DNA of 64,000 bases from Hemerocallis citrina (Eukaryota; Streptophyta; Magnoliopsida; Asparagales; Asphodelaceae). Positions 22,228-35,514 of this stretch are shown one piece after another. The number at the start of each line of letters is the position of its first letter. Within the stretch, counting starts at the first letter, position 1. Below the pieces are notes generated by a model that had not been told where the DNA came from, did not search any database, and saw only the letters and a program-made list of their open reading frames with translations. The translations under genes were made by a program, and so were the position numbers. The stretch lies in the NCBI GenBank assembly GCA_017893485.1, contig CM030364.1, positions 45,436,754 to 45,500,753 on the forward strand, written 5' to 3'.

Positions 22228-23832
22228 TCAGGAAGTATTTGACTCTCCCCCCATTGGCCCCCCGTGGACACAGTGCAAAATGAATGGCATATCCGCGGCT
22301 CCCTCGGGCTCGGGATCCCGACCCTGGATGCGGTTCGGAGTAGGGTTCGGAGGCGACGGCCTCCGGTTCCTAGCATCTCGCCGATCCCGTGGGCCTTCTC
22401 TGGTGAATTCTCGGAGGTACCCTCGTGAGATGAGGTCCTCAATTTCGTCTTTCAGGGCCCGACATTGGTCAGTTTCGTGCCCATGATCTCTGTGGAAACG
22501 GCAGTAGAAGCACTGGTCTCGCTTCTTGTTGTTGTTTGATCGGGGAGGTAGTCGGACAATGCCTTTGTCTTCGATTTCTAAGAGGATGGCGGACACGTTA
22601 TGTGTCAAGGGAGTGTACCTTTCGAAGCGAGGGATCGGAGGTTCCCTCTTCGCGCCGACCCCTTCCTTTGCTGTTTTCTTGGCAGGTTCGGCCTCATCGA
22701 CCTTGCGCTTGCCCTTCCCCACGACTTCTTTGCTGTCCTCTGGGTTCAGAGCTTCCTCAGCACGTATATACTTCTCGACCCGGTTGAGAAGGTCAGGGAA
22801 GTCCAGAGGTGGCCTCTTTGCCAAGGAGACCTTTAGCTGGTTGTGGCGGACATTGTGCCGGAAAGCTACCGAGGCAACCCCTGCGTCGAGGGCAGAGACG
22901 GATCTGGCCTCGGTTGTGAACCTCTTGACAAAGTTACGGAGCAACTCCCCCTCCCTCTGACTGAGGTTGAGCAGGGAAGCGCTCGTCCTTTCGCTCTTCC
23001 GGCTTGTGATGAAGTGGGCCAGGAAGCTGGCTTCCAGCTGGTCGAACGAGAAGATCGAGCCAGGGGTGAGTTTGGAGAACCAATCCTTGGCTGGACCCCG
23101 GAGGGTGGCCGGGAAGGCTCGGCATAGCAGGGGATCCGAAGCGCTGTGAATCATCATGAGGGTTTTGAAGCCCTCCATGTGATCAGCTGGATCACCCTCG
23201 CCGTTGTAAGTCTCGAACTACGGAGGCCGGAAGTTCCGGGGGATCTCCGCTTCTATGATGTTGATGGAGAATGGAGGTCGAGAAGGTCTCCGTCCTTGGA
23301 CTAGGTTGGGATGCCTGTCGCCGATGCGCTCGATTCGATTCTCCATCTCCAGGAGGCGTCGGAGCACCTCGTCTGCGCGCTCCGGCAGGGGAGTCGGTGT
23401 ACGAGTGTGGCTTCTCCCTTCGCTCATTTGAGGGGCTCGGTCATAGGTCGTGGACCTCGGCGCTCCATAGAGGGCCTCCAAGATTTCCTCTCTGAAGCTT
23501 CTGAACTCGCCCCTGGTGACCCCGCCGTGGTCGGAAGGGTCGGGTCGGGGCGTAGGAATTCGGCCGATGGGGCTGAGTGCCGGTGGCCTTTCCCTTTGTG
23601 CGGGCCTGTAGTGGTTCGAGACCGAGTTTGAAGCGGTCCCTCCCCTAGCCTGGCTAGCCCTTCTGTTCACAATGACCCGACGAAGGTCGGGTTCGGCGAC
23701 GTGTGAAGCGCTTCGCTGGGGTTCGGGGTTTCCACCCGGATTATTGGATGCTTGCCCTCCGTCGAGGGCCCCCTCGGGGGGAGGCCTGTCTGTTTGGGCG
23801 GAACGGGCCGATCTTCGGACTCGAGGAGCCAT
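22228..23832 (-). pseudogene. Element B gag
   Basis: Begins MAPRVRRSARSAQ at 23832. The capsid-type retrotransposon Gag region carries LRGPAKDWFSKL, FLAHF and QREGELLRNFVKRF. A CCHC-like knuckle follows (CFYCRFHRDHGHETDQC, around 22490). An in-frame TAG near 23217 splits it in front of FETYNGEGDPADHM, and a TGA near 22230 ends it before protease. Both replace sense codons by a single change. Gag would form the particle around the RNA. Confidence 0.9.
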
Positions 23833-23898
23833 GATAGATTGGGTCGAGGGAGTGCGTCGGTGGCGAGGCTCGGACTGTCGTCCGTACCGAATAAACTA

Positions 23899-23917
23899 GT
23901 TCCCACAGACGGTGCCA
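23899..23917 (-). promoter_or_regulatory. Primer-binding site, element B
   Basis: Three bases inside the 5' LTR, the - strand reads TGGCACCGTCTGTGGGAAC. The TGG start pairs with the CCA end of a tRNA, as expected for the minus-strand primer site. I cannot say which tRNA. Confidence 0.7.
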
Positions 23918-23920
23918 ACC

Positions 23921-24678
23921 TGATGCGATTTGTTTTTGGTCGCAGTGTGGATGCACCGGGTGTGAGTTCGGACTCAATTTGTAATGAGGGAAGAGTGCGG
24001 CACGGGACGACGAGCGGGAGGCTCAGTTTGGCTCTTGAGGATCGGCTCGGATCGCCTCGCCTCGAGTACCTGCAGACGGTCCTGAAACACCGGGGTTTAT
24101 CCCAGCGGCGGACCCTCCAACGATCTAGTCAGTCTCTGTGAGAGAGTAGCAATAACTAGGAAAATTTGGGTGGCAAAGGATTGATTACCTGAAAAGGTGG
24201 GTGAGGGTCTAGTATTTATAGGGAATTCCAACCGGGTTTGGATCCGCTTGGGGGCCGGGTCTGAACCCGAAAGCCCATGGGCCTGACGTGGCAGAAGGCC
24301 GAGGGGGTTTAGGACTGACGTGGCAGTACCAAGAGTGGTATAGGGCTGACGTGGCAAAGCCCTTGGTGGTATTTGGAGCTGACATGGCTGATCATGGGGC
24401 TCCTATGCTCCTGGGAGAATCTGGTGGCCTAGGTTGCGTCAGGTCATCTTCATTCTTTACCAGGCTGGGCGGACGGCCCGTGGGGCTGTCGTGGATCGGA
24501 GGCCGAGGGCCATCGAGACGCGTCGGATACGAGGAGACCAGTTCTGTGGGGGTGAACTTGAGGTTCGGCGCCGACCCTGTAGTGGCTCGAAGCCGAGCCA
24601 GATTGTTGTTTTTACCATTTTTGAGTGAGAGCTGTATTGGGCCCTGGTTGGGCCCCAAGCCATTTTTGCCCTACCACA
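23921..24678 (-). repeat. Element B 5' LTR
   Basis: 758 bp, the same length as the 3' copy, and differs from it at about 28 positions. The TATA box is at 24211-24220 (- strand TATAAATACT). It is expected to carry the promoter for gag-pol RNA. Confidence 0.93.
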
Positions 24679-24683
24679 CCCGC

Positions 24684-24758
24684 GGTCTCCAAAATTCTCA
24701 ACAATGAATATTTGATGCAGAAGAAAAATGTGAAAGTAAAACCACAAGTGTCAGTGTA
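24684..24758 (-). mobile_element. Probable continuation of the older LTR remnant
   Basis: Immediately after the target duplication of element B, so before insertion it was joined to 11255. It is too short and diverged for a firm alignment with the element C LTR. Confidence 0.4.
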
Positions 24759-26532
24759 TGATATGCCCTAGAGTCTAATGCACAAACTCAAAATGCACAC
24801 AATGCTCCTACTCTTATGCAAATTTGATTTAGAAACGTATGCATCCCATACTACATACTCCCCAAAATTATCCGACTTTCATTTTAATAAAAATATTGAT
24901 TTTCACGTGTTGTGCACGTGCAAATTTCATGTCTATATTTATTTATTTATTTATTTATTTTTATATATATAATTTCATTTTTATAGTATGAACAATTATT
25001 TTCTTCCTTTATTTTTCTAAAAGCCTATTTTCTAAAGCCTAAACACTATTTTCTTTGTTGAGCCCACTTTAATAATTCTTTATTTTATTATTCTTTTGGC
25101 CCAAAAGCCTAAGCCCACTAATTGTGAAGCCCACAAATTTAATTAATCAATTAAATGGTCACACTTGTCATATAGACACAAAATGTGAACAATTGATTAA
25201 TTAAAATTGTACAAACTTCAAATAGGAGGTATTAGAGGGCACGCGCATGCACGTAGTGTGCAATGCACACCATTGGTAGGCCAGGTATGCTTGGGATCAT
25301 GGAGAGTGGGTGTGTGTGTGCATGAGTAGTTTAGTTGAATGTGGGTGGTTGCTACAACTTCCCCTTCTATCCTAGCCATCCATCCTTTAACTATCTAATG
25401 AATCCTAGCCCTCCAATCCATCCTAGAATTAGTATAAATACCCCCCTCCCCCCTATCTACATGTATTCTACACTAAGAATCATTGAAAGAAGAAAACTAT
25501 ATAGGAGATATATATTAGTGTGAGTGTGAGTTGTATGTGTGTGTTCCCCCATTGGAGGCCGGCCATCATTCCCTAGGAGCTCGGTTTTGGCAAGGAAGTA
25601 AGGAGAAGGAGGTTCTTTTGCACCACAATCTAGGAGGAGAAGGCACTCTCTCGCATTCTAGGGGACTCTAGGAGCTTTTAATTGGCTTTTTCTTCTAAGA
25701 GGTGGGTGTTTCTCATGACTTCTAAGGTAGAAATCATGTTAGGAATGAATTGAATTGTTATTAGAAAGTAACTAGTTGAAATGAAATCCATGCTTGCCTA
25801 ATTAGAGGAGAATTGATAAACTAGTAGATGTATGTTAATTTGATTGCTAGATTTATTTATTATGAGTAAAAGTGAATGTTCTCATTGCTTCTAATGATAG
25901 TATGCATGCTAGGTATATTTTAATACAATTATGTGAATTAACTAGTAAAAGGTTAGAACCATGTTTGTTGATTAAAGTATTAAAGTAGAACGATATATTA
26001 AAGATGAATCGATGGAATAATTTATTAAGAGATGATTGTTAATTGTTGTAGTAGAATTCTCCATTGTTATATGTGCCATATGAGTATTAGAATGAATGAA
26101 AAGAATGTATTTTTGTAAACAAATGATTGAATGCATCATGTGTAAATTAGTGGATAAAAAAATAAGTTTTATTCATTAAGAAAGATGATTTTGTGTTCTA
26201 AAAACATCATAGTTGTCAATAAATAAGAGAACAATATTGTAGTGATTTTGTGTGGGAAACTATCTTTAATTATGAAATAGTATGCTTTAGTTTTCAAATG
26301 TCGAAATTTGTGTTTATGGAATACAAACTAAGGCTAAAATATATGTTTTTAAAGTGTTAAAAATACCCTTAAAAATACTGGTTACTATAGAATTAAATGT
26401 ATTTTAATTCTGGAAAATTTTGTTTTCAAAGAGGAGAAAAAGAGGAAATTTTGTATTGGGAATTTTTGAATTATATGAACAGAGAGCAAGATCAAAACCC
26501 ATTTTAATTATTTTCTGATCGATATGTCCACT

Positions 26533-26596
26533 TAGACCAATTGGTCGGTAGTACCTTCGGTCGCTATAGTAAGGGGGAGGTCTCGAGTTCGATACC
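26533..26596 (+). other. tRNA-like box A/box B module 1 in the lone LTR
   Basis: Box A-like TAGACCAATTGG (26533-26544) and box B-like GAGTTCGATACC (26585-26596), followed by T-runs (TTTTGTTTTACTTTTTT) that could end RNA polymerase III transcripts. The spacing fits a tRNA-type internal promoter with a longer variable arm. A cloverleaf was not verified. Confidence 0.45.
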
Positions 26597-26691
26597 TGAG
26601 GCTGGCTTTTGTTTTACTTTTTTGTGAAAAACCCAAATTGCTGAGAACGGATACAGCGATTATAACCCATGCTTTAAACGTTCGGCGGCTT

Positions 26692-26745
26692 TGGCGCGTT
26701 GGTCTTGTGTGCTGTCTGTTTCACCGCTGGTTGTGGGTTCGAATT
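26692..26745 (+). other. tRNA-like box A/box B module 2 in the lone LTR
   Basis: TGGCGCGTTGG (26692-26702) and GGTTCGAATT (26736-26745) are 44 bp apart start to start, as in ordinary tRNA genes, and a T8 run follows near 26777. The element C LTRs carry a module in the same relative place. Confidence 0.42.
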
Positions 26746-28348
26746 TTGGTAGGGGTTTGAGTTTAGAAAAAAATGTTTTTTTTCGTCAATTTTTGATTAA
26801 ATTGAGTTTTTAAAAATAGAATAAAAATTGGAAAAATTAGGGATTAATTACTAAAAAATTATTAGAACTTTATAAGAAAATTTATATAACTTTTGATAAA
26901 GTGTGATTAAGAAATTGGGGTTTTTGCAAGAAATTACTTCTTTTTTAAATTAAATTGTCTTTTTAAATAAAAGAAAAATAAATGAAATTTTTGAGTTATA
27001 AAAGATGAAAAATTAGTAATGAGGAATTTTTGAAAGTGTGCTTGATGCAATTAATTGGACTCTATTTTGTGCTTGTAGTAAGATTTGAAAATGAAAATAA
27101 TAGTCTTGTGGAATACATGAATTATTGATTACTACTAGTTGAAATTTATTCTTACCTATAAATTGCACGTAAAATTGAATTATTATTTGTGATGAGTTAT
27201 GAAAGATGTGAATACATGAATACTATGCTTATAAAATATGAATTGTGATTTATCATGAAAAGACCTTATGAGTATGAAAAGCTCGATATTGAAATTATGA
27301 GTTAAAATTGAGAATTAGGATATAGCCAAGCCTTATACCGGAAATAAAAGAAATGTGGAAATGATATTTTGAAATGAGAAGACCAAGGTTTGGGTCATGT
27401 GAATTAAATGAATAAGAACGGTATAGTGGAAGTGCTACACTCTAAGGGTTGATTTTATTCATGATTCAATTAAACTAAGGATTAGATACATAGTGAAGAT
27501 GTGATGAAAGTAAGAGAAAAACATTGAGTATGAGGGCCATTGGATTGGCGGCATGAGAGTATTCACAGGATGTCCCATGATGAGTCATGATAGGGCGTGG
27601 ATACTACTCCAGAGTACCGTCCCGGTGGCGACGCTCGTGGGGTGTTTGACGAATGCGAGTGGTGTCATGTCTATGGTAGGAGCTGAATTACCACAGGATG
27701 CCTGCATGATGAGTCATGTGACAGCACGTTGGGATTCCCTCCAGGGCGCCTAGACATGAGTTCGTAGGTCAGAAAACATCTAGGATACTTACCGTAGTTA
27801 CAGTAGTAGATTAAGTCATGACGAGGAATTGAACCCTACAAGATGAAGAACGGTTAAGGGCTTGCCCTCGGACCTATTTTGTATGGGCTGCATAGACTCT
27901 GAACAAGTGCGCATTAGTGTCATATAATACAAATAATTGCATTAAGGACTAAGTGCGCATTCACAACACGACATCAATAGGATAGTCCCTTTAGCTTTGT
28001 TTGTGATATGTTTGTGGTTTGTTAAGTACTGAGAATCGTTATATTATTTTCGGCATAGAGAGGATAGCCGTGTATAATATTTCGTCAGTTGAATGAACTG
28101 ACGCGCCCACAGTTTTATATGCAGGGTAAATATGCTTGACACAATTAAAGTATACATGCTGCTCAAGATTGATTTAAATGTTGTTTCATGCAAATTATTG
28201 TAAATTTGCTTCCGCTGTGACAATGTGCAAGTGTAATGTAACTCTGATGAAAGAAAAATTTTTATTTCCTTGTAAAATTGTACGAAAGAAGTGTAAAGAT
28301 CTTGTGGAACTTCGAATTCAGTTGTATTTTGAAATTCGGGTTGTTACA

Positions 28349-28642
28349 ACTCTACCGATAAGAAAAATGTTAAATGTCAGCTTTGTTCTTCTTCACAATT
28401 CTATTGCAACTGGAGAGTCGAGCTATACTCTTCAAAATTCTACATCTCAATCCGAATTCAAGTTCCAGGTTCTTCAAATGATGGGGGCAACTGCGGCATT
28501 GGAGACTCAAGCTATACTTGCCTTGCTTTCTTTTATGTATGTTGGGTTTTGTATGTGTTTTGCATATGTGAATTACTATGTCAGAATGTATACATATCTT
28601 TTGGTTGGTGTAATTGCTGCTGTGGTGGCCTGTAAGAAGTGA
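28349..28642 (+). pseudogene. Possible last exon of an unrecognised membrane protein gene
   Basis: An open frame runs from the LTR end to a stop at 28640. The C-terminal part (QVLQMMGATAALETQAILALLSF, then hydrophobic segments around YVGFCMCFAYV and YLLVGVIAAVVA) looks like two or three membrane helices. AATAAA follows at 28731, with a tandem 53-bp duplication (about 28729-28830). The rest of any gene would lie upstream of the inserted LTR, but nothing there was recognised. It may be a broken gene or chance. Confidence 0.3.
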
Positions 28643-29480
28643 GAGAACAAAAATTTGTCCATCAGCATAACATTCAATGTACGTGTTTTTTTTCATTGTA
28701 CCTGTAAAATGTTGCTGCACTTTTCTCCTTAATAAAATGAGATGTAAATGTGGTTTCCAGTGAGTTATTTCCCTTAAGAAAATGAGATGTAAATCTGGTT
28801 TCCATTGAGTTATTGTTTGATTTCAAATTTTCTTGTCCATATAAATGGTTATTGTTTTTATTACTGCATGTCTGTCAAAATTTATGCAGATCATCAGATG
28901 ATAGCTTTGTTAGTTGAACTAGATGATGAAAATTTGACTACAATCACATAACCTCATAAACTTTACCTGCAAATGTTAGGATGATGAAGTTCAAACCCAG
29001 CTCCGATCTGTTATTACACTCTAGAATTGCAAATCGTAAAGTTCTTAAAGTTCATACAACAAACAAAAACACAAAAAAACAAAGTCTATGCCTTCCAATT
29101 CAGTTACCATATATACAGTGAAGAGGAAGATTAGGATTCTAATACATTCATAGACAAACACTTCAAAAATTCTAATACATGTCTTTCTCATCTTTAGACT
29201 TTTCATCTTTATACAAAATTCTAAAGATTATACAAAAGATTAAACAAAATTCTAAACATTGTAGGCTCAAAACGACAACAAAGTCAAGTCTTTGTTTGTA
29301 GTATTGTGCTTGTAACTGTCTGATGATGCTCTGCCACTTCTCAGTTGCTCTAGCCACTAGCACATCTCAAAATCATCAAAAGCTTCTCTTGAAGCTGAAA
29401 CTCATAAAACATTCATAGACATAAATAGTTAAAAGTGTGATGCTAAAATAGGGGATAAATTTAAATTATCAAAGATGCAA
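28643..29480. other. AT-rich stretch, no gene recognised
   Basis: Contains the 53-bp tandem duplication mentioned above (TTAA.AAAATGAGATGTAAAT.TGGTTTCC.) and otherwise unique AT-rich sequence. Nothing matches a known domain. Confidence 0.45.
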
Positions 29481-31059
29481 GAAACACAGTATCGCTCAAC
29501 ATCACACTAATTTTTTTCACTATCTAGGCTCAGAACTTTTCGAATAGCACATTTCTTGAATTTAAGAAAAATCTCTGAGGAAGCATAATGAATGCATATT
29601 CAGAGAAGCAATAGTGTAATATGCCATGTCTGAGGAAGCATAATGCTCTACCTCTTCTCAGAAAATTCTATATGAACCAATAGTGTAACATACCATGTCA
29701 AAACCAATCTCATATTCAGAGAAACAATGTCAAAACCAATCTCATATTTAGAGAAGTAGCAGAAGTGTAATACACCATGTCAAAACCAAGTACAAAACTA
29801 AAAGTCTCAAATTAAGTCCATCATTTCCCAGATTCAGAAAATATTCAATATCTAAAATATGAATGAAGCATACACAGTGTAATATCATCACTGTCATAAC
29901 AAAATTAATGTAATACCATCACATTTAAATATCATAATGAAGCATAATAGTGTGAATATCATCACAACCATAAAAGAGAGGAGGTAGAAGGAGCTGAAGA
30001 TGAGGAGTAGGGAAAATGACCAAAATAACCTTCCTTGTAAGTGAGATGAGCGGAAGGATTGTGAGCCATTAGATCACGATCATGATCAAATTGCAGATCC
30101 AACGAATGGCGAAGAAGTTCGCACCTGTGCGAACCAGTTCACTCCTGAGATTGAAGTTGATAATAATGAAAAATTATAACACCCAAGTTGAAAATGAGAT
30201 ATTACGAATCGTTGAGTTATCAAGAAACAACTTCAACTAAATTTAATTGAAAGTTGTTGAAACTATAATATTTTGTTGTCTACTTAAAGTATTTACAAGA
30301 GAAACAATAAGGATATTTTGCAAGAAACACAAATCTGAATACAACTGTAGAGCTCAGCATCACACTAATTTCTTCACTATCTAGGCTCAGAACTTTTTGA
30401 ATATCACATTTCATGAACTTTTGAAAAATCTCTGAGGAAGCATAATGAATGCATCACCAATAGTGTAATATACCATGTCAAAACCAATCTCATATTCAGA
30501 GAATCAATGTCAAAACCAATGCCATATTGAGAAGCAGCAGAAGTATAATTGTGGATGTCAAAACCAACAGCAAAACTAAAAGCGACCCAAATTAAGTTCA
30601 TCATTGCCCAGATTCAGAAAATCTTCAATCACTAAAACCCCGTAACTTGAGTTCATCTTTAGTCCAGATTGAGTGTGAATATCATCAGATCCATAATGGT
30701 GTGAATATCATATATATATTCCCAAATTAAGTTCATCATTGCCCAGTTTCAGAAATTATTCAGTCACTAAAAGATGAATGAGGTCATCTTTAGTCGAGAA
30801 TGAGTCTGAATATCATCACATCCATAATAGTGTGAATATCATAATATTGAGTTCAAAGCATAATAGTGTGAATATCATCACAGCCAAAACCAAAAAATTG
30901 AGTTCAAAGCATGAGCATTAAAAGAAGCAGTTCATCTTCAGCCCAGATTTAGACAAAAAATTTAAACATAAAAGCATAATGAACCCCCACCTTTTTCGAA
31001 GGGGCGCAAAACTCAAAAAATTTAGACAAAACCAAATACTTCCCTCAATTCATATTATC

Positions 31060-31660
31060 GATTATAGGATTATCCATGGCATTAACACTTCCTTCTTGGC
31101 CTTCCATACCTACAAACAACATACAATTATATAAATTAGGCGAAAACAACATATATTTCTAATCAAGATTCTAAAAAGATTCAAAACAATAAACAATAAT
31201 TCACAAAATTAAGATGGAGCAATTGTCCGTCTGAGATGGAGCACAAAGTTAATTAAATCAACCAAAAATTAATTAAATCAACATCATGATTCAAGAACCC
31301 TAAATTAACTGCTATTTGGTAATGGGGTAATACTCATAAAGATCGAAACTTTACTGATTTTGGATGTTCAATTTTTAAAAAAAACTTAACATTGGAATTT
31401 TACCTCCATCCAAGTTAGCGATGTCGAGGGGAGATCGTTTAGGGTTTCGAAGGTCGAGTGGGGGTGGATCGAGCGCGGCGTCTAGGGGATTTCAAACTAC
31501 GGTGGCAATACAGAGGAGCGTCGGGGCATCGATTTGGAGCTAGGGTTTCCAGACAGAAGAGCGTATAGGGGGTTTCGATGTTGGGGAGCGTTTTGGGAAG
31601 ATACGGAGCTAGGGTTTCCAGATTTGGGGGGCTTCGATGAGAGAGATAGATCTGGATTTG
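31060..31660 (-). pseudogene. Captured-looking 5' gene end (leader, small exon, intron)
   Basis: On the - strand, 31660-31404 is a pyrimidine-rich leader with several AAACCCTA telo-boxes typical of plant housekeeping 5' leaders. It ends GGATGGAG/GTAAAATT, a start codon followed by a good donor. An acceptor TTTGTAG/GT near 31112 opens a short exon starting MEGQEGSVNAMDN and stopping near 31055. It does not lead into a recognisable protein, so it may be a gene fragment carried between the flanking repeats. Confidence 0.35.
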
Positions 31661-31831
31661 GTACGATGAGAGAGAGAGAAAGGGAAAGAAAGAGCTGAAG
31701 ATTAGGGGGGGTAGGAAAAATGACTCAAATAGCCATCATTGTAAGTGAGATGAGCGGAACATTTGTGAGCCACTGGATCACGATTATGATCAAACTGCAG
31801 ATCCAACGGATGGCGGAGGAGTTCGCTCGTG

Positions 31832-31859
31832 ATCAGGTGCGAACTAGTTCGCACCTGAT
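31832..31859. repeat. 28-bp perfect palindrome
   Basis: The two 14-bp arms (ATCAGGTGCGAACT and its complement) are exact and meet at ACT/AGT. A shorter relative (GTTCGCAC, CT, GTGCGAAC) lies at 30117-30134 in the other copy of the same repeat block. Confidence 0.9.
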
Positions 31860-31862
31860 TAG

Positions 31863-33855
<1,993 letters not shown>

Positions 33856-35362
33856 GTTCATGTAACGCCCCGAATCCCAAATACACTGAATTCGAGATGT
33901 TCTACAGGATCTTTCCGCTTCTTTTAGTACAACTTTATAAGGAAATTTAAACTTTTCACTTTACATCAGAGTTTACATTAATATTACATTTACATTGCAC
34001 AGCGGAAGTAAAATTTTACAACAATGAAAACAAGTATGCAACAACATTGAGTAATCTTTAAGCATTTGTTCCTCTTTATCTTTATCAAGCTATTTACCTG
34101 CATATAAGACTGTGGGTACGTCAGTTTATTCAACCGACGATCATTATACACGGTCATCCTCTCTATGCCGGAAATAGTATAACTTATTTTCCATATTTAG
34201 CAAACACAAACTTGTCACAAATCAAACTAAAGGGACTACCCTATTGATGTCGTGTTGTGATTGTGCACTTAGTTCTTAATGCAATTAATTATGTTACATG
34301 ACACTAATGCACACTTGTTCGGATTCTATGCATCCCATACTACATAGGTCCGAGGGCAAGCCTTTTAATCGTTCTTCATCTTTGTAGGGTTCAATCTCTC
34401 GCCATGACTTAATCTACTACTGTAATTACGGTAGGTATCCTAGATGATCTATGAGTGCAAGCACGTGTACAGAAAACCTGGAGGGGAATCCCACGTCATG
34501 TCACGACTCATCGTGAAGAACCTGTGACAATTCAGCCTCCTTCATGGCACACGATCCTCATGCAGTCACCAAACATCCCACAAGTGTCACCACCGGGATG
34601 GTACCCTGGAGCAGTATCCACGTCATGTCACGACGCATCGTGAAGAACCTGTGAAATACTTTCCGCCGCCAATCCGATGGCCCTCACTCGTGTTTTTCTC
34701 CTACTTTCATCACGTCTCCACTATGTACTAATCCTTAGTTTCTTTTATCAAAATCATGAACAAGAATCGAAGCTCTAGAGTTAGCCTCTCCACTAAACCG
34801 GACTTATTCATTCATTTCAACATGACCAACCTTGGCCTTTCTTTTCAAATTTTATTTCATTTCATTTCCAAATGCCGGGGGAGACTTAGCTACTCTTTTA
34901 TTTCAATTTTCATTTCACAATTTCCAACTCATAAATTCCCCATGTTGAGTTATCATACTCACATGTATATTCTCTTTTCAAATCATGATTTTTAATTTGT
35001 TCAAATAGTCCATGACTATACATGAATTCATATACCTTATCAATTATCACTTTCACTTGGAACTTTACATCACTAACAAATATTCACACTTCATATTTTT
35101 CCACATTATTCTCATGTGAGAATAAATTGCATTATGTCACACAACAAAGTTTCTTTTTGCCAAATCATCTTCTAATACTTCATTTCAATTTATTCTTGTA
35201 AGTTATAATTTTTCACAAAGTATATATCTAGTACCATAGTTCTATTTATACCTTTCATTCTCAAATCATAGTGTTTTTCATGCAAATAATCCCCAAATCA
35301 TTTTTATAAAGTCCCTTATATTTTTAGGAGAATAACCATATTTTTTTCACTTGCCGATAGCA

Positions 35363-35417
35363 AGAATCGAACCCAGCACCACAGAGAACCAACCGAAAGC
35401 CACAACCACTAGGCCGA
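35363..35417 (-). other. tRNA-like module 2 in element C 3' LTR
   Basis: On the - strand, box A-like TCGGCCTAGTGG (35406-35417) and box B GGTTCGATTCT (35363-35373), 44 bp apart. In the 5' LTR the box A part survives (42741-42752) but box B has been replaced by unrelated sequence. Confidence 0.5.
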
Positions 35418-35514
35418 TTGCTGCTGGCGATATAAAGAGAAGACAGAGAGTATTTATTACTCTCGGTCGCTGATTCTTATGTTTTAAAAAAATGTAAACA
35501 AATGTATGCCACAG

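Larger units (their letters stand above)
11261..24678 (-). mobile_element. Element B: complete Tat-lineage Ty3/gypsy retrotransposon (13.4 kb)
   Basis: Both LTRs are present (11261-12018 and 23921-24678, 758 bp each, TG...CA), flanked by a perfect 5-bp target duplication CCCGC (11256-11260 and 24679-24683). On the - strand the order is 5' LTR, primer site, gag, protease, RT, gypsy RNase H, archaeal-type RNase H, integrase, a spliced antisense gene on the opposite strand, hairpin repeats, an 88-bp tandem array and 3' LTR. By eye the LTRs differ at about 28 of 758 positions (3.7%), mostly transitions. At a commonly used plant rate of 1.3e-8 per site per year this gives an insertion roughly 1.4 million years ago. 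Confidence 0.95.
24759..28348 (+). mobile_element. Lone LTR of an element C-like chromodomain retrotransposon (about 3.6 kb)
   Basis: It has the layout of the element C LTR read on that element's coding strand. It starts TGATATGCCCTAG (compare TGTAATGCCCTGATT), then has GCACGTGCA motifs, runs of GCCC.AAAGCC, and AGTATAAATACCCCC (TATA, 25431-25446). GGCCGGCCATCATTCC follows near 25557. It also has two tRNA-like modules, the duplicated CATGATGAGTCATG hairpins, and the end CTTCGAATTCAGTTGTATTTTG...GTTACA at 28348. No internal coding region is attached, so it looks like a solo LTR. The 5-bp flanks (GTGTA and ACTCT) do not match, so the left edge is uncertain or it is a recombinant. Confidence 0.7.
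29480..31862. repeat. Imperfect direct duplications of a 0.7-1.5 kb unit
   Basis: Several segments recur in the same orientation. TCACTATCTAGGCTCAGAAC is at 29518 and 30377. GAAAAATCTCTGAGGAAGCA is at 29568 and 30423. A 150-bp block containing GTAAGTGAGATGAGCGGAA, GATCACGAT.ATGATCAAA and AGTTCGC is at 30005-30155 and 31709-31862. AGTGTGAATATCATCACA recurs as a short minisatellite. Each block ends in a GTTCGCACC palindrome. This looks like duplicated terminal parts of a non-autonomous transposon of unknown type. Confidence 0.6.
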
